Assembly (NCBI RefSeq): GCF_010993955.1
Contig: NZ_WIXL01000018.1
Location: 1 to 54,376 of the forward strand
DNA length: 54,376 bases
Source: Oceanobacillus halotolerans
GTDB lineage: Bacteria; Bacillota; Bacilli; Bacillales; Amphibacillaceae
Direction: 5' to 3'
Position 1 is the stretch's first letter. The number at the start of each line of letters is the position of its first letter. A program made the position numbers and the translations under genes. This document shows positions 35,697 to 44,556 of this stretch, piece by piece. The notes beneath the pieces were generated by a model. It was not told the DNA's origin. It ran no database searches and saw only the letters and a list, made by a program, of their open reading frames with translations.

Positions 35697-37103
35697 ATGG
35701 TTGTAGGAGATTTTGCTATTGATCTTGATACAGTAGTGATTGGTGCTGGTCCAGGTGGCTATGTAGCAGCTATCCGTGCAGCACAAATGGGACAAAAAGT
35801 TGCGATTATTGAAAAAGAGCATATTGGTGGTGTATGTCTAAATGTAGGTTGTATCCCATCAAAAGCTTTAATTAGCGCAGGTCATCACTATCAAGATGCT
35901 CTACACTCAGAAACGTTTGGTATTAAGTCAAAAGAGGTAACATTAGATTTTTCTGAAACACAAGCATGGAAAGACAAAAAGGTTGTTGCGACACTAACAA
36001 AAGGTGTCGAAATGCTTCTTAAGAAAAATAAAGTAGAAATCTTACGAGGTGAAGCATTTTTTGTTGATGATCATCAATTAAGAGTAATTCAAGAGGACAG
36101 TGCGCAAACCTACTCTTTTAACCATGCAATTATTGCAACAGGAAGTCGTCCAATTGAAATAAATGGGTTTAAATTTGGAAAAAGAGTAATTGACTCCTCA
36201 GGTGCTTTAAACCTTACCGAAGTACCAAAGAAATTAGTTGTAATAGGTGGCGGCTATATTGGATGTGAATTAGCAAATGCTTATGCTAATTTTGGTTCTG
36301 AAGTTGTTATTTTGGAAGGCAGCTCGTCCATCTTGCCTAATTTTGATAAGGACATGGTCAAATATGCACTTGATAGCTTTAAGAAGAAAAATGTCTCGAT
36401 TGAAACGAATGCTATGGCGAAAGAGGCAACTGAAACTGAAAATGGTGTAACTGTGACATATGAAGTTAATGGTGAAGAAAAATTTGTAGATGCCGACTAT
36501 GTGTTGGTTTCTGTCGGACGTCGACCAAATACGGATGAGCTTGGCCTAGAAATGGCGGGTATCACGGTAGGGGAACGTGGTCTTATCCCTGTTGATGACC
36601 AAGGTCGTACAAATAAGAAGAATATCTTTGCTATTGGTGATATTGTTCCTGGACTTGCATTGGCACATAAGGCGAGCTATGAAGCGAAGGTGGCTGCTGA
36701 GGCAATAGCAGGTAAAAATGTAGGCGTAGATTATGGTGCTATCCCTTCTGTATGCTTTATAGATCCAGAAATGGCCTCAGTAGGACTTACACTGGAAGAG
36801 GCCAAAGCAAAAGGATACGAAGCCAAGGCATTTAAATTCCCATTAAATGGAAATGGGCGTGCATTATCACTGAATGCAACAGATGGATTTGTTCGCTTAG
36901 TGACAACGAAAGAAGATAAAGTCCTAATTGGAGCACAAGTCGTTGGAGTTGGTGCAAGTGATATTATTGCTGAACTTACACTCGCTATCGAACAAATTGT
37001 TAGCGTGGAGGATATTGCTCTCACGATTCATAGCCACCCTTCATTAGGAGAGACAGTGATGGATGCTGCTGAATTAGCACTAGGTATGCCAATTCATATT
37101 TAA
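35697..37103 (+). CDS. Dihydrolipoamide dehydrogenase (E3)
   Basis: 468 residues. N-terminal FAD site [12 protein letters not shown], redox disulfide C47/C52 in [17 protein letters not shown] site [13 protein letters not shown], and the C-terminal [15 protein letters not shown] with the active-site His-Glu pair. Reoxidises the E2 lipoyl group and makes NADH. Starts seven bases after E2 with GGAAGGATGA upstream. A dedicated E3 copy in the operon makes the complex self-contained. Confidence 0.94.
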   Translation: MVVGDFAIDLDTVVIGAGPGGYVAAIRAAQMGQKVAIIEKEHIGGVCLNVGCIPSKALISAGHHYQDALHSETFGIKSKEVTLDFSETQAWKDKKVVATLTKGVEMLLKKNKVEILRGEAFFVDDHQLRVIQEDSAQTYSFNHAIIATGSRPIEINGFKFGKRVIDSSGALNLTEVPKKLVVIGGGYIGCELANAYANFGSEVVILEGSSSILPNFDKDMVKYALDSFKKKNVSIETNAMAKEATETENGVTVTYEVNGEEKFVDADYVLVSVGRRPNTDELGLEMAGITVGERGLIPVDDQGRTNKKNIFAIGDIVPGLALAHKASYEAKVAAEAIAGKNVGVDYGAIPSVCFIDPEMASVGLTLEEAKAKGYEAKAFKFPLNGNGRALSLNATDGFVRLVTTKEDKVLIGAQVVGVGASDIIAELTLAIEQIVSVEDIALTIHSHPSLGETVMDAAELALGMPIHI

Positions 37104-37205
37104 TTATTCAATTAGATGGTATTCGTTATAGTGAGATAGTTTCAACTAATGATAGGTTTCAAGCAGCAGAAATTAATATGTCTATTACGGAAGGAGCCTA
37201 AATGG

Positions 37206-38111
37206 ATGAGCATAAAGAATTTTGATGAATTATCGAAGTTACTTGATAAAGAATCAACTCCAAAGAAAATTGCGATTGTAAATGCCATGGATCAACATTC
37301 ATTAGAGAGTATTTTTTCATTAAAACAATATGTTGAGCCGATTTTAATCGGGAATGCTTCCAAAATAAAAGATATGATCGATTCAATTGGACAAACGATA
37401 GATGATGTACAAATAATTGAAACACAAAGTGATGTAGAGTCAGCTGAAAAAGCCGTAGAGTTAGCCAAAAATGGTCAAGCTGATATCATCATGAAAGGGA
37501 AAATACAAACGAAAGACCTTCTAAAGGCGGTTGTTAATAAGGAAAAAGGAATCAGGAAAAGTAAAGTTCTTTCCCATGTTGCTCTATATGAGTTGCCTAA
37601 CTACTCTAAATTGGTACTAAGTACAGATGGTGGTATGGTGCTTGAGCCATCTTTAGAACAAAAAAAGGAAATTATTCATAACGCTTTATTTGTTTTTCAT
37701 CAACTTGGCTACAAAGAACCGAAAGTGGCGGCATTATCAGCGGCAGAGCAGGTTAACGAAAAGCTCCAGGACTCTGTTGAAGGTAAACAGTTAAAGGAAA
37801 TGAATCAAAATGGTGAAATACCAGGATGTATTATCGAAGGTCCAATTTCGTTAGATTTAAGCTTGAGTGAAGAAATTGCCCAAGCAAAAGGCTATCAAGG
37901 AAAAATTCAGGGCGATGCAGATATTTTATTAGTGCCAAACATTACAGCAGGAAATCTTTTAGGAAAGGCGTTCTCTGTTACGGCCAATGGAAAAATGGCT
38001 GGTGCAGTGCTTGGAGCTGAAGTACCAATCATTCTTACTTCAAGAGGCTCAACAACGGAAGAAAAATTCAACTCGATCATTTTATCGATCGTATTATCAG
38101 AAAAGAAATAA
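37206..38111 (+). CDS. Phosphate acyl(butyryl)transferase, Ptb-like
   Basis: 301 residues starting MSIKNFDEL at ATG 37206 with GGAAGGAG nine bases upstream (19 earlier open codons have no site). Fold and motifs of the phosphate acetyl/butyryltransferase family: IVNAMDQHSLESI, QADIIMKGKIQTKDLLKAVV, HVALYELPNY, PKVAALSAAEQVN, ADILLVPNITAGNLLGK. Converts acyl-CoA plus phosphate to acyl-phosphate plus CoA. With the kinase downstream it turns the dehydrogenase product into free acid and ATP. The 102-bp gap before it is the longest in the core operon. Confidence 0.9.
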   Translation: MSIKNFDELSKLLDKESTPKKIAIVNAMDQHSLESIFSLKQYVEPILIGNASKIKDMIDSIGQTIDDVQIIETQSDVESAEKAVELAKNGQADIIMKGKIQTKDLLKAVVNKEKGIRKSKVLSHVALYELPNYSKLVLSTDGGMVLEPSLEQKKEIIHNALFVFHQLGYKEPKVAALSAAEQVNEKLQDSVEGKQLKEMNQNGEIPGCIIEGPISLDLSLSEEIAQAKGYQGKIQGDADILLVPNITAGNLLGKAFSVTANGKMAGAVLGAEVPIILTSRGSTTEEKFNSIILSIVLSEKK

Positions 38112-38124
38112 GTGTGGTGAAGAT

Positions 38125-39198
38125 ATGGGAAGCAATATATTAGCAATTAATCCAGGAGCGACCTCAACGAAAATTGGTTTGTTTAAAGATGAAGAGATTG
38201 TTTTCAAAGAAAGCATAACATACTCTTTAGCAGAATTAAAAGACTATGCAAACATCAATGACCAGTACGAATTACGGTTAGGTTCGATCCTTGAAACACT
38301 TAAAAAACACAATGTAGACACTAAAGTATTGGATGCTGTTGTTGGAAGAGGTGGTCTATTACCACCTGTAAAATCTGGTGCATATGAGGTCAATCAAGAT
38401 ATGCTAGATTGTCTGAAATATAGCCCAGTTCTTGAACACGCATCAAACCTTGGTGCTCCTTTAGCAAAAGGAATCACAGAAATGGCAAAAGATGGTTGCC
38501 GCGCGTTCATCTATGATCCTGTAACCGTTGATGAGTTTACAGATATTGCTAGAATTTCAGGGTTAAATGGCCTTGAACGAAAAAGTATTGGTCATGCGTT
38601 AAACATGCGTTCAGTTGCCATAAAAGTTGCAAAAGAAATGGGTGATTCCTATTACAATAAAAACTTTGTCGTTGCACATTTAGGTGGTGGATCGACTGTA
38701 AGTGCCCATCAAAAAGGACGTATGATTGATTTAATTTCTGATGACGAAGGTCCACTTTCTACTGAAAGAACAGGCGGCCTACCAATTAAAGAAGTTATCA
38801 ATCTATGCTATGAAAAATCTAAAGAAGAAATGTATGCGCTTTACCGGAAAAAAGGTGGCCTCATTTCGTACCTTAATACAAATGATGCGATCGAAATTGA
38901 AGAAAGAATCGATAATGGTGATCAAAAGGCAGAACTGATTTTACAGGCATTAGCTTACCAAAGTAGTAAAGCAATAGGTGAATTGGCGGCAGTTCTAAAA
39001 GGCGATATCGATGGTGTCATCATTACAGGTGGATTAGCACATTCCAATCGAATTACAGAGTGGATTGAATCGCATGTTGGATTCTTAGCCCCTGTCGTAA
39101 TTGTTCCTGGCGAAAATGAATTAGAAGCATTAGCGATGGGAGCAAAAAGGGTTATTACGAACGAAGAAAAGGCAAATATCTTTGAAATGGTGCATTAA
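38125..39198 (+). CDS. Butyrate kinase-type acyl kinase (Buk-like)
   Basis: 357 residues from ATG 38125 (GGTGA upstream; 46 earlier open codons lie inside ptb). ASKHA acetokinase family: ILAINPGATSTKIGLFKDE, HLGGGSTVSAHQKGRMID, GPLSTERTGGLP, GVIITGGLAHSNRI, PGENELEALAMGA. Makes ATP from acyl-phosphate, releasing the carboxylic acid. In B. subtilis buk sits in the ptb-bcd-buk-bkd operon for branched-chain keto acids; gene order here differs. Confidence 0.92.
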   Translation: MGSNILAINPGATSTKIGLFKDEEIVFKESITYSLAELKDYANINDQYELRLGSILETLKKHNVDTKVLDAVVGRGGLLPPVKSGAYEVNQDMLDCLKYSPVLEHASNLGAPLAKGITEMAKDGCRAFIYDPVTVDEFTDIARISGLNGLERKSIGHALNMRSVAIKVAKEMGDSYYNKNFVVAHLGGGSTVSAHQKGRMIDLISDDEGPLSTERTGGLPIKEVINLCYEKSKEEMYALYRKKGGLISYLNTNDAIEIEERIDNGDQKAELILQALAYQSSKAIGELAAVLKGDIDGVIITGGLAHSNRITEWIESHVGFLAPVVIVPGENELEALAMGAKRVITNEEKANIFEMVH

Positions 39199-39242
39199 TT
39201 CATGAATTTAGTGAGTTAGCTAAAACTAAGGAGGTAGATTAG

Positions 39243-40409
39243 ATGAAAGTAACTGAAGAAAACGTAAAGGTGGAAAACGGTATTCATAATGGAGGTGAGC
39301 CTGATATGTTTGAAAAAATATCTGGACATCAACAAGTAGTATTTTGTAATGATCCAAAAACAGGCTTACAGGCAATTATCGCGATTCATGATACAACATT
39401 AGGACCAGCACTTGGTGGAACACGGATGCGTCAATATAACTCTGTAGATGAAGCATTGGAAGATGCATTAAGATTATCTAAAGGAATGACACATAAGTGT
39501 GCTGCTGCTGGTTTAGACTTTGGTGGAGGAAAGGCAGTTATAATTGGTGACCCAGCCAAGGACAAATCACCTGCACTATTTAGAGCATTCGGTCAATTTG
39601 TCGATTCATTAAATGGTCGTTTTTACACTGGAACAGATATGGGTACAACGATGGATGATTTTGTTAGTGTAATGAATGAAACGAATTATGTTTGTGGAAT
39701 TCCTGAAGCTTATGGTGGTGGTGGAGATTCATCCATCCCAACAGCACAAGGTGTCATCTATGGACTAAAAGCTACAAGTAAATATCTTTTTGATACGGAT
39801 GATCTCAGTGGTAAAACATATTCCATTCAAGGGTTGGGTAAAGTAGGATTTAAAGTTGCCGAACACTTGCTTGAAGTTGGTGCTAAGCTTTATGTAACAG
39901 ATATTAATAAAGAAGCTCTTGAATTAATTAAACAAAAAGCTGAAGCAGAAAAAGGCTCTGTTGAAGTTGTGGAAAGTGATGCTATTTACGGAGTGGATGC
40001 TGACATCTTTGTTCCATGTGCAATGGGTGCCATTATTAATGATGAGACAATTGATCAGCTAAAAGTAAAAGCAATTTGTGGATCAGCAAATAATCAATTA
40101 CTTGAAGAGGAGCGTCATGGACAAGAACTTCAAGAAAAAGGAATTCTAATCGCACCAGACTATATCGTAAATGCTGGTGGACTTATCCAAGTAGCAGATG
40201 AGCTTTATGGAGCAAACCATGAACGTGTATTAATCAAAACAAAAGAAATTTACAATGCATTATTAGATATCTATAAACAATCCCATCTAGATTCTATTAC
40301 AACATTAGAAGCCGCAAACCGTAAATGTGAAAAGCGAATTGAAGAGGGAAGCAGTCTAAATAATTTCTTCGCACGCGCACGTCGACCAAAATGGAATGTT
40401 AGACAATAA
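39243..40409 (+). CDS. Amino-acid dehydrogenase, phenylalanine dehydrogenase-like (Glu/Leu/Phe/Val DH family)
   Basis: 388 residues, or 367 from an internal ATG at 39306. Catalytic lysines are in KGMTHK and DFGGGK; NAD site [13 protein letters not shown]. By memory of the families, [40 protein letters not shown] and [17 protein letters not shown] read like phenylalanine dehydrogenases rather than leucine dehydrogenases (which have AEDVGT and INVADEL). It would deaminate L-Phe or a similar acid to the 2-oxoacid with NADH formed. Both starts have a full Shine-Dalgarno (AAGGAGGT and GGAGGTGA), each seven bases from its ATG; family alignment favours the shorter form. Confidence 0.87.
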   Translation: MKVTEENVKVENGIHNGGEPDMFEKISGHQQVVFCNDPKTGLQAIIAIHDTTLGPALGGTRMRQYNSVDEALEDALRLSKGMTHKCAAAGLDFGGGKAVIIGDPAKDKSPALFRAFGQFVDSLNGRFYTGTDMGTTMDDFVSVMNETNYVCGIPEAYGGGGDSSIPTAQGVIYGLKATSKYLFDTDDLSGKTYSIQGLGKVGFKVAEHLLEVGAKLYVTDINKEALELIKQKAEAEKGSVEVVESDAIYGVDADIFVPCAMGAIINDETIDQLKVKAICGSANNQLLEEERHGQELQEKGILIAPDYIVNAGGLIQVADELYGANHERVLIKTKEIYNALLDIYKQSHLDSITTLEAANRKCEKRIEEGSSLNNFFARARRPKWNVRQ

Positions 40410-40679
40410 AACGATTAGCTAGAAAGTATACTGAACAGGTGAAAGTTAGACAGCATTATTGCTGTCTAACGAGCCTGCTTAGGATATACAAATTCATAAT
40501 CTAAGTCAGGTATTAGACTGCATAATTAAGAGAATTTAAGCATCGAGTGTACTGTAGTATTTACAGGATATTTTATATAAAATATTCAGAACATTTTATA
40601 TATTAAGACCTATAAAGGTTAGGGATAGAGGGGCTATATTTATAAAGTCTTAGCTTTTTACAATTAAGGGGGAGTTAAA
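40410..40679 (+). promoter_or_regulatory. Structured gap before the transporter gene
   Basis: Perfect 10-bp hairpin GTTAGACAGC/GCTGTCTAAC (40445-40470) without a T run, a second stem CCTG-CTTAG with CTAAG-T-CAGG (about 40473-40510), and a perfect 18-bp AT palindrome ATATTTTATATAAAATAT (40568-40585). It may hold an mRNA processing or attenuation element for the upstream operon and a separate regulated promoter for the transporter. Confidence 0.4.
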
Positions 40680-42038
40680 ATGGAAAATGAGAATCAATGG
40701 TCTTCGAAGCTCGGGTTTATCTTTGCTGCAGCAGGTTCAGCAATTGGACTTGGAGCAATCTGGAAGTTTCCTTATGTAGCAGGAATGAATGGTGGTGGAG
40801 CCTTCCTCATTATCTTTATTATTTTCACACTATTAATTGGGTTGCCATTACTGATATCAGAATTTCTAATTGGTCGCGGGTCAGGGAAAGAGGCTGTTTC
40901 TGCCTATAAAAAGTTAGCACCCAATAGTACTTGGAACGTAATTGGAAAAATTGGTTTAGTAAGTAGTTTCTTATTACTGTCTTTCTATACCGTAGTTGGC
41001 GGCTGGGTGCTTACGTACACGGCAATGTCAATTTTTGGTTTTGTTATTCAAGATGGAGCCAATTATGGAGATACTTTCGGCTACATCATAGGCTCACCAT
41101 GGATATCACTCGTTGGTACAGCAGCATTTATCCTTATTAATGTTATTGTTTTAACACTAGGAATTAAGAATGGAATCGAACGAGCAGCTAAATATTTGAT
41201 GCCACTCTTATTTATATTTTTCATCATCCTGATTATTCGAGCTTTAACATTGGATGGTGCCATGGAAGGGTTATGGTTCTTCTTAAAACCAGATTTCACA
41301 CAATTGACAGCTGATGGATTACTTTACGCATTAGGACAGTCATTTTTCGCATTATCTGTTGGTGTTTCCGTGATGGTAACCTATAGTTCCTATTTAGGTA
41401 AAAGAGAAAGCTTACCTACTTCTGCGGGTATCGTTACATTAATGAATGTTGCGGTGTCGATCTTAGCAGGTTTATTCATCTTTCCAGTAGTATTTGCGTT
41501 TAGCATGGAGCCAGCACAAGGCCCAAGTTTACTGTTTGTTGTTTTGCCTGCTGTCTTCAGTCAAATGGCTTTTGGTGAGCTTTTCTTAACACTATTTTTA
41601 TTACTGTTTTTATTTGCAACACTTACCTCTTCATTCTCGATGATAGAGATTTTAGTAGCAGCGTTTACATCAAACAAAAAACGCTCACGCAAAAAAGTTA
41701 CTTGGACTGCAGGTCTAATTATCTTTTTAGCTGGTATTCCAGCAGGTCTTTCATCCGGTGTTCTAGATGGCATAACACTATTTGATAAAAACATCTTTGA
41801 CCTTACTGATTATTTTGTAAGTAATGTTATGTTCCCACTTGGCTGTCTCCTCATCGCCTTGTTTATTGGGTTTAAGATGGACAGGCCGTTAATGAAAAAA
41901 GAGTTCTTTATGGGGAACAGCCTAGCTGGAGTATGGTACTCGATTTGGTGGGCACTAATGCGCTATGTCGTTCCAGTTACCATTGTTATCGTATTCCTCT
42001 ATACGTTAGGAGTCTTCAACTTGCTATTTGATATTTAG
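40680..42038 (+). CDS. Neurotransmitter:sodium symporter family amino-acid transporter
   Basis: 452 residues, about 11-12 membrane spans, with the NSS signature WSSKLGFIFAAAGSAIGLGAIWKFPYVAGMNGGGAFL (TM1, residues 7-40) and the TM6 region ALGQSFFALSVGVSVMVTYSSYLG. Bacterial relatives (LeuT, MhsT, TnaT, Tyt1) couple Na+ to uptake of hydrophobic or aromatic amino acids. Strong AGGGGGAG upstream. Position just after the amino-acid dehydrogenase suggests it brings in that pathway's substrate; the choice of amino acid is inference. Confidence 0.9.
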   Translation: MENENQWSSKLGFIFAAAGSAIGLGAIWKFPYVAGMNGGGAFLIIFIIFTLLIGLPLLISEFLIGRGSGKEAVSAYKKLAPNSTWNVIGKIGLVSSFLLLSFYTVVGGWVLTYTAMSIFGFVIQDGANYGDTFGYIIGSPWISLVGTAAFILINVIVLTLGIKNGIERAAKYLMPLLFIFFIILIIRALTLDGAMEGLWFFLKPDFTQLTADGLLYALGQSFFALSVGVSVMVTYSSYLGKRESLPTSAGIVTLMNVAVSILAGLFIFPVVFAFSMEPAQGPSLLFVVLPAVFSQMAFGELFLTLFLLLFLFATLTSSFSMIEILVAAFTSNKKRSRKKVTWTAGLIIFLAGIPAGLSSGVLDGITLFDKNIFDLTDYFVSNVMFPLGCLLIALFIGFKMDRPLMKKEFFMGNSLAGVWYSIWWALMRYVVPVTIVIVFLYTLGVFNLLFDI

Positions 42039-42080
42039 GTGCCTGTCACCACCCGAAAATTGTCGTATTTTGTCGAGTGG
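42039..42080. repeat. GTGCCTGTCACC...TTTTGTCGAG dispersed repeat
   Basis: Second copy of the short hairpin repeat; it starts immediately after the transporter stop codon. Confidence 0.65.
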
Positions 42081-42120
42081 CGTTTTTCATAAAGTTGTTA
42101 CGTATATCAATAGTATTATG

Positions 42121-42151
42121 ATAACCGCACCCCACTCGTGCGGTTATTTTT
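42121..42151 (+). terminator. Terminator of the transporter gene
   Basis: Perfect 10-bp stem ATAACCGCAC/GTGCGGTTAT, seven-base loop, then TTTTTAT. Confidence 0.88.
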
Positions 42152-42163
42152 ATCAGGAATAAA

Positions 42164-44020
42164 GTGTGTTTTGATGTTGCTGGGGGTACTATACAATTAT
42201 GTAAAATAATTCTATTACATATTAAAATGATGGGAATTGTTGGTTATAATCAGATGAAATTAACCAATTATCAACCAGAAAATGAAGTAGAAATATTTCA
42301 AGACTTACAGGAAACAAGAGAAAGTGATTCTTCTATCGAAAATATTTATACAGGATTTGAGGAAACGGGAGATTTTATTATTTACCCTGAGGTAGATGTG
42401 GGTGCGGATTTTAATGTAAAAGATAGAGAATGGTATGCAGATGCCATGGAAGCAGATGGAGAAATAATATGGACTGCACCTTATGTGGATGAAGTTACGG
42501 GAAAAACCGTTGTAAGTGCAGCAAAAGCGTATTATCACAATGATAAATTAGCTGGTGTTGTAGGTGCTGATGTTGTAATTGATACGCTTATTGAAATGAT
42601 TAAAGGGATCGAAATTGGGGAAACAGGTTATGCTGCTGCGTTTGACAATTCAGGCAACTTTTTGGCCCACCCAGATGAAGAATATGTTGGGGAAGACGTG
42701 TCTGAAGAGGAATACTACAAAGATATTGTAAAGACTGGTGAGAGTGGCATCGTTAAATACGAATTTGAGGGTGATAAGAAAATTACTGGCTTTGTCAAAA
42801 ATCCGACTACAGGTTGGATTCTGGCTGGTACAGTAAGTGAATCAGAATTTCAAAACAAAGCCCAAGCGATCATTCTGCCCATTACGATTAGCTTAGCGGT
42901 TGTGATCATTATCGCGATAATAATTTCTTTAATAATAACAAGAAGAATAACAAATCCAATTAAAATAGTGATGGAGCGAATGAAAAATATCGCAAAAGGT
43001 GATTTGAGTCATGAAGCTCTAGAAGTGAAATCAACTAATGAAATAGGACAACTTGTTGTGGCGACAAATGAAATGAGTCATAGCATGGTGGAACTATTAA
43101 AGGAAATTAATAAAGTGTCCGAAACAGTAAGCAGTCATAGTGAAGAATTAACCCAATCGGCACAAGAGGTAAAACTTGGTTCAGAACAAGTGGCAACAAC
43201 CATGCAAGAAATCGCATCAGGTACAGAGACGCAGGCGAATCATGCAGGTGAAATGTCTACTACAATGAATACATTTACTGCTAACGTTCAAGATGCCAAT
43301 GAAAATGGTGAACATATTCAACAGTCATCAACTGAAGTACTGAGAATGACAAATGAAGGTCAACAATTAATGGAAACCTCAACAAAACAAATGGCAGTAA
43401 TTGATCAAATTGTCCATGGAGCAGTACAAAAGGTAGAAAATTTAGAGGAACAATCCCAAAAAATATCCAAATTAGTTTCTGTTATTAAGGATGTTGCTGG
43501 CCAAACGAATCTCTTAGCGTTAAATGCAGCAATTGAAGCAGCAAGAGCAGGTGAACATGGGAAAGGTTTTGCTGTTGTTGCAGATGAAGTGAGAAAGTTA
43601 GCTGAACAAGTATCCGAATCAGTAACTGACATTACAGAAATTGTGACAAGTATCCAAGATGAAACAAATTTAGTAACCGAATCTCTCCAAGGTTGTTATC
43701 AAGAAGTAAGAGAAGGAACAGATCAAATAAGAACTACGGGTGAAAAGTTTAATGGAATACGTGACGCACTAAATGATATGGTAGATAACGTAAAAATAGT
43801 AACTGAAAATTTATCAGACATTGCGGCAAATAGTCAACAAATGAATAGCGCGATCCAAGAAATTTCAGCCGTTTCCGAAGAGACCGCTGCGGGTGTAGAA
43901 GAGGTTTCTGCATCATCACAACAAACCAACAGTTCAATGGAAGAAGTAGCATCAAGCTCAGAACAATTAGCCAAACTAGCTGAGGAGTTAAATGGAATGG
44001 TTCATAAGTTTAAACTTTAA
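42164..44020 (+). CDS. Chemoreceptor lacking its N-terminal membrane segment (probably 5'-truncated)
   Basis: 618 residues as open frame. Compared with the receptor at 22952-24934 it has the second half of a dCache domain ([32 protein letters not shown]), TM2 (about 232-256), HAMP and a complete signalling domain with [20 protein letters not shown], but TM1 and the first sensor helices are absent. The first 30 codons ([12 protein letters not shown]...) look non-homologous and start at a weakly signalled GTG right after a terminator. Without TM1 the sensor could not be exported normally, so this is probably a decaying copy. Confidence 0.8.
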   Translation: MCFDVAGGTIQLCKIILLHIKMMGIVGYNQMKLTNYQPENEVEIFQDLQETRESDSSIENIYTGFEETGDFIIYPEVDVGADFNVKDREWYADAMEADGEIIWTAPYVDEVTGKTVVSAAKAYYHNDKLAGVVGADVVIDTLIEMIKGIEIGETGYAAAFDNSGNFLAHPDEEYVGEDVSEEEYYKDIVKTGESGIVKYEFEGDKKITGFVKNPTTGWILAGTVSESEFQNKAQAIILPITISLAVVIIIAIIISLIITRRITNPIKIVMERMKNIAKGDLSHEALEVKSTNEIGQLVVATNEMSHSMVELLKEINKVSETVSSHSEELTQSAQEVKLGSEQVATTMQEIASGTETQANHAGEMSTTMNTFTANVQDANENGEHIQQSSTEVLRMTNEGQQLMETSTKQMAVIDQIVHGAVQKVENLEEQSQKISKLVSVIKDVAGQTNLLALNAAIEAARAGEHGKGFAVVADEVRKLAEQVSESVTDITEIVTSIQDETNLVTESLQGCYQEVREGTDQIRTTGEKFNGIRDALNDMVDNVKIVTENLSDIAANSQQMNSAIQEISAVSEETAAGVEEVSASSQQTNSSMEEVASSSEQLAKLAEELNGMVHKFKL

Positions 44021-44021
44021 G

Positions 44022-44086
44022 TACGTGTTCAAGAGGATAAAAAGGACCGAGTCGGCTAAGGTCTCAAGCGTCCTGTTGCAACGCCT
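44022..44086. repeat. Truncated copy of the covarying-hairpin repeat
   Basis: GTACGTGTTCAAGAGG, GGACCGAGTCGGCTAAGG and GCGTCCTGTTGCAACGCCTC match the first 65 bases of the 24942 copy, then the match stops. It sits directly behind the second chemoreceptor gene, as the full copy does behind the first. Confidence 0.8.
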
Positions 44087-44096
44087 CTTAATAAAT

Positions 44097-44140
44097 AAAA
44101 AAGCCTGAATTCTTTGTGGTAAAAAGAATTTAGGCTTTTT
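44097..44140. terminator. Bidirectional terminator
   Basis: Eighteen-base arms with one wobble (44097-44114/5 and 44123-44140), A run left and T run right; nearly the same hairpin as 30213-30249. Confidence 0.85.
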
Positions 44141-44158
44141 ATGTTGGCAAATATCAAT

Positions 44159-44335
44159 TCATTTTTCGTTTAAGGATTCCTTTACTTTTAAGCGTTCTCC
44201 TAACACTTCGATCAAAGCGTGTTGAGATTCAATCGTATTTTTACGTGCCTTCATTTCTTTCTTAATGTTATGATCATAAACCATAAATAAAATGGAGGCG
44301 ATGATCGCGCCGATGAGCAATATACTTTGAAGCAT
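44159..44335 (-). CDS. Small single-span membrane protein with coiled-coil tail
   Basis: 58 residues: MLQSILLIGAIIASILFMVY forms one N-terminal membrane helix, followed by a charged helix (DHNIKKEMKARKNTIE, then HALIEVLGERLKVKESLNEK) likely to form a coiled coil. ATG has AAGGGGG eight bases upstream and the gene ends just before a bidirectional terminator. The arrangement recalls small membrane-tethered helpers of Bacilli, but I recognise no named family. Confidence 0.65.
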   Translation of the reverse strand: MLQSILLIGAIIASILFMVYDHNIKKEMKARKNTIESQHALIEVLGERLKVKESLNEK

Positions 44336-44556
44336 GAATATACCCCCTTAATAGCATCATCCTTTTGGAAGAACGTTTGTTTATTTTTGTTAGTTTCTTT
44401 GCATGATGATATCACACTGACGGGGGAAAAGGGTACAGATTTAAATGAATGACTAAACATTGTCTAAGAAAAATGCCTATCAAAATATAACAAATCCTGT
44501 CTATCTTATTTTTAAAATTTAGGATAAAATAAGTAGATAAGAAGGAGGTGAATAAC

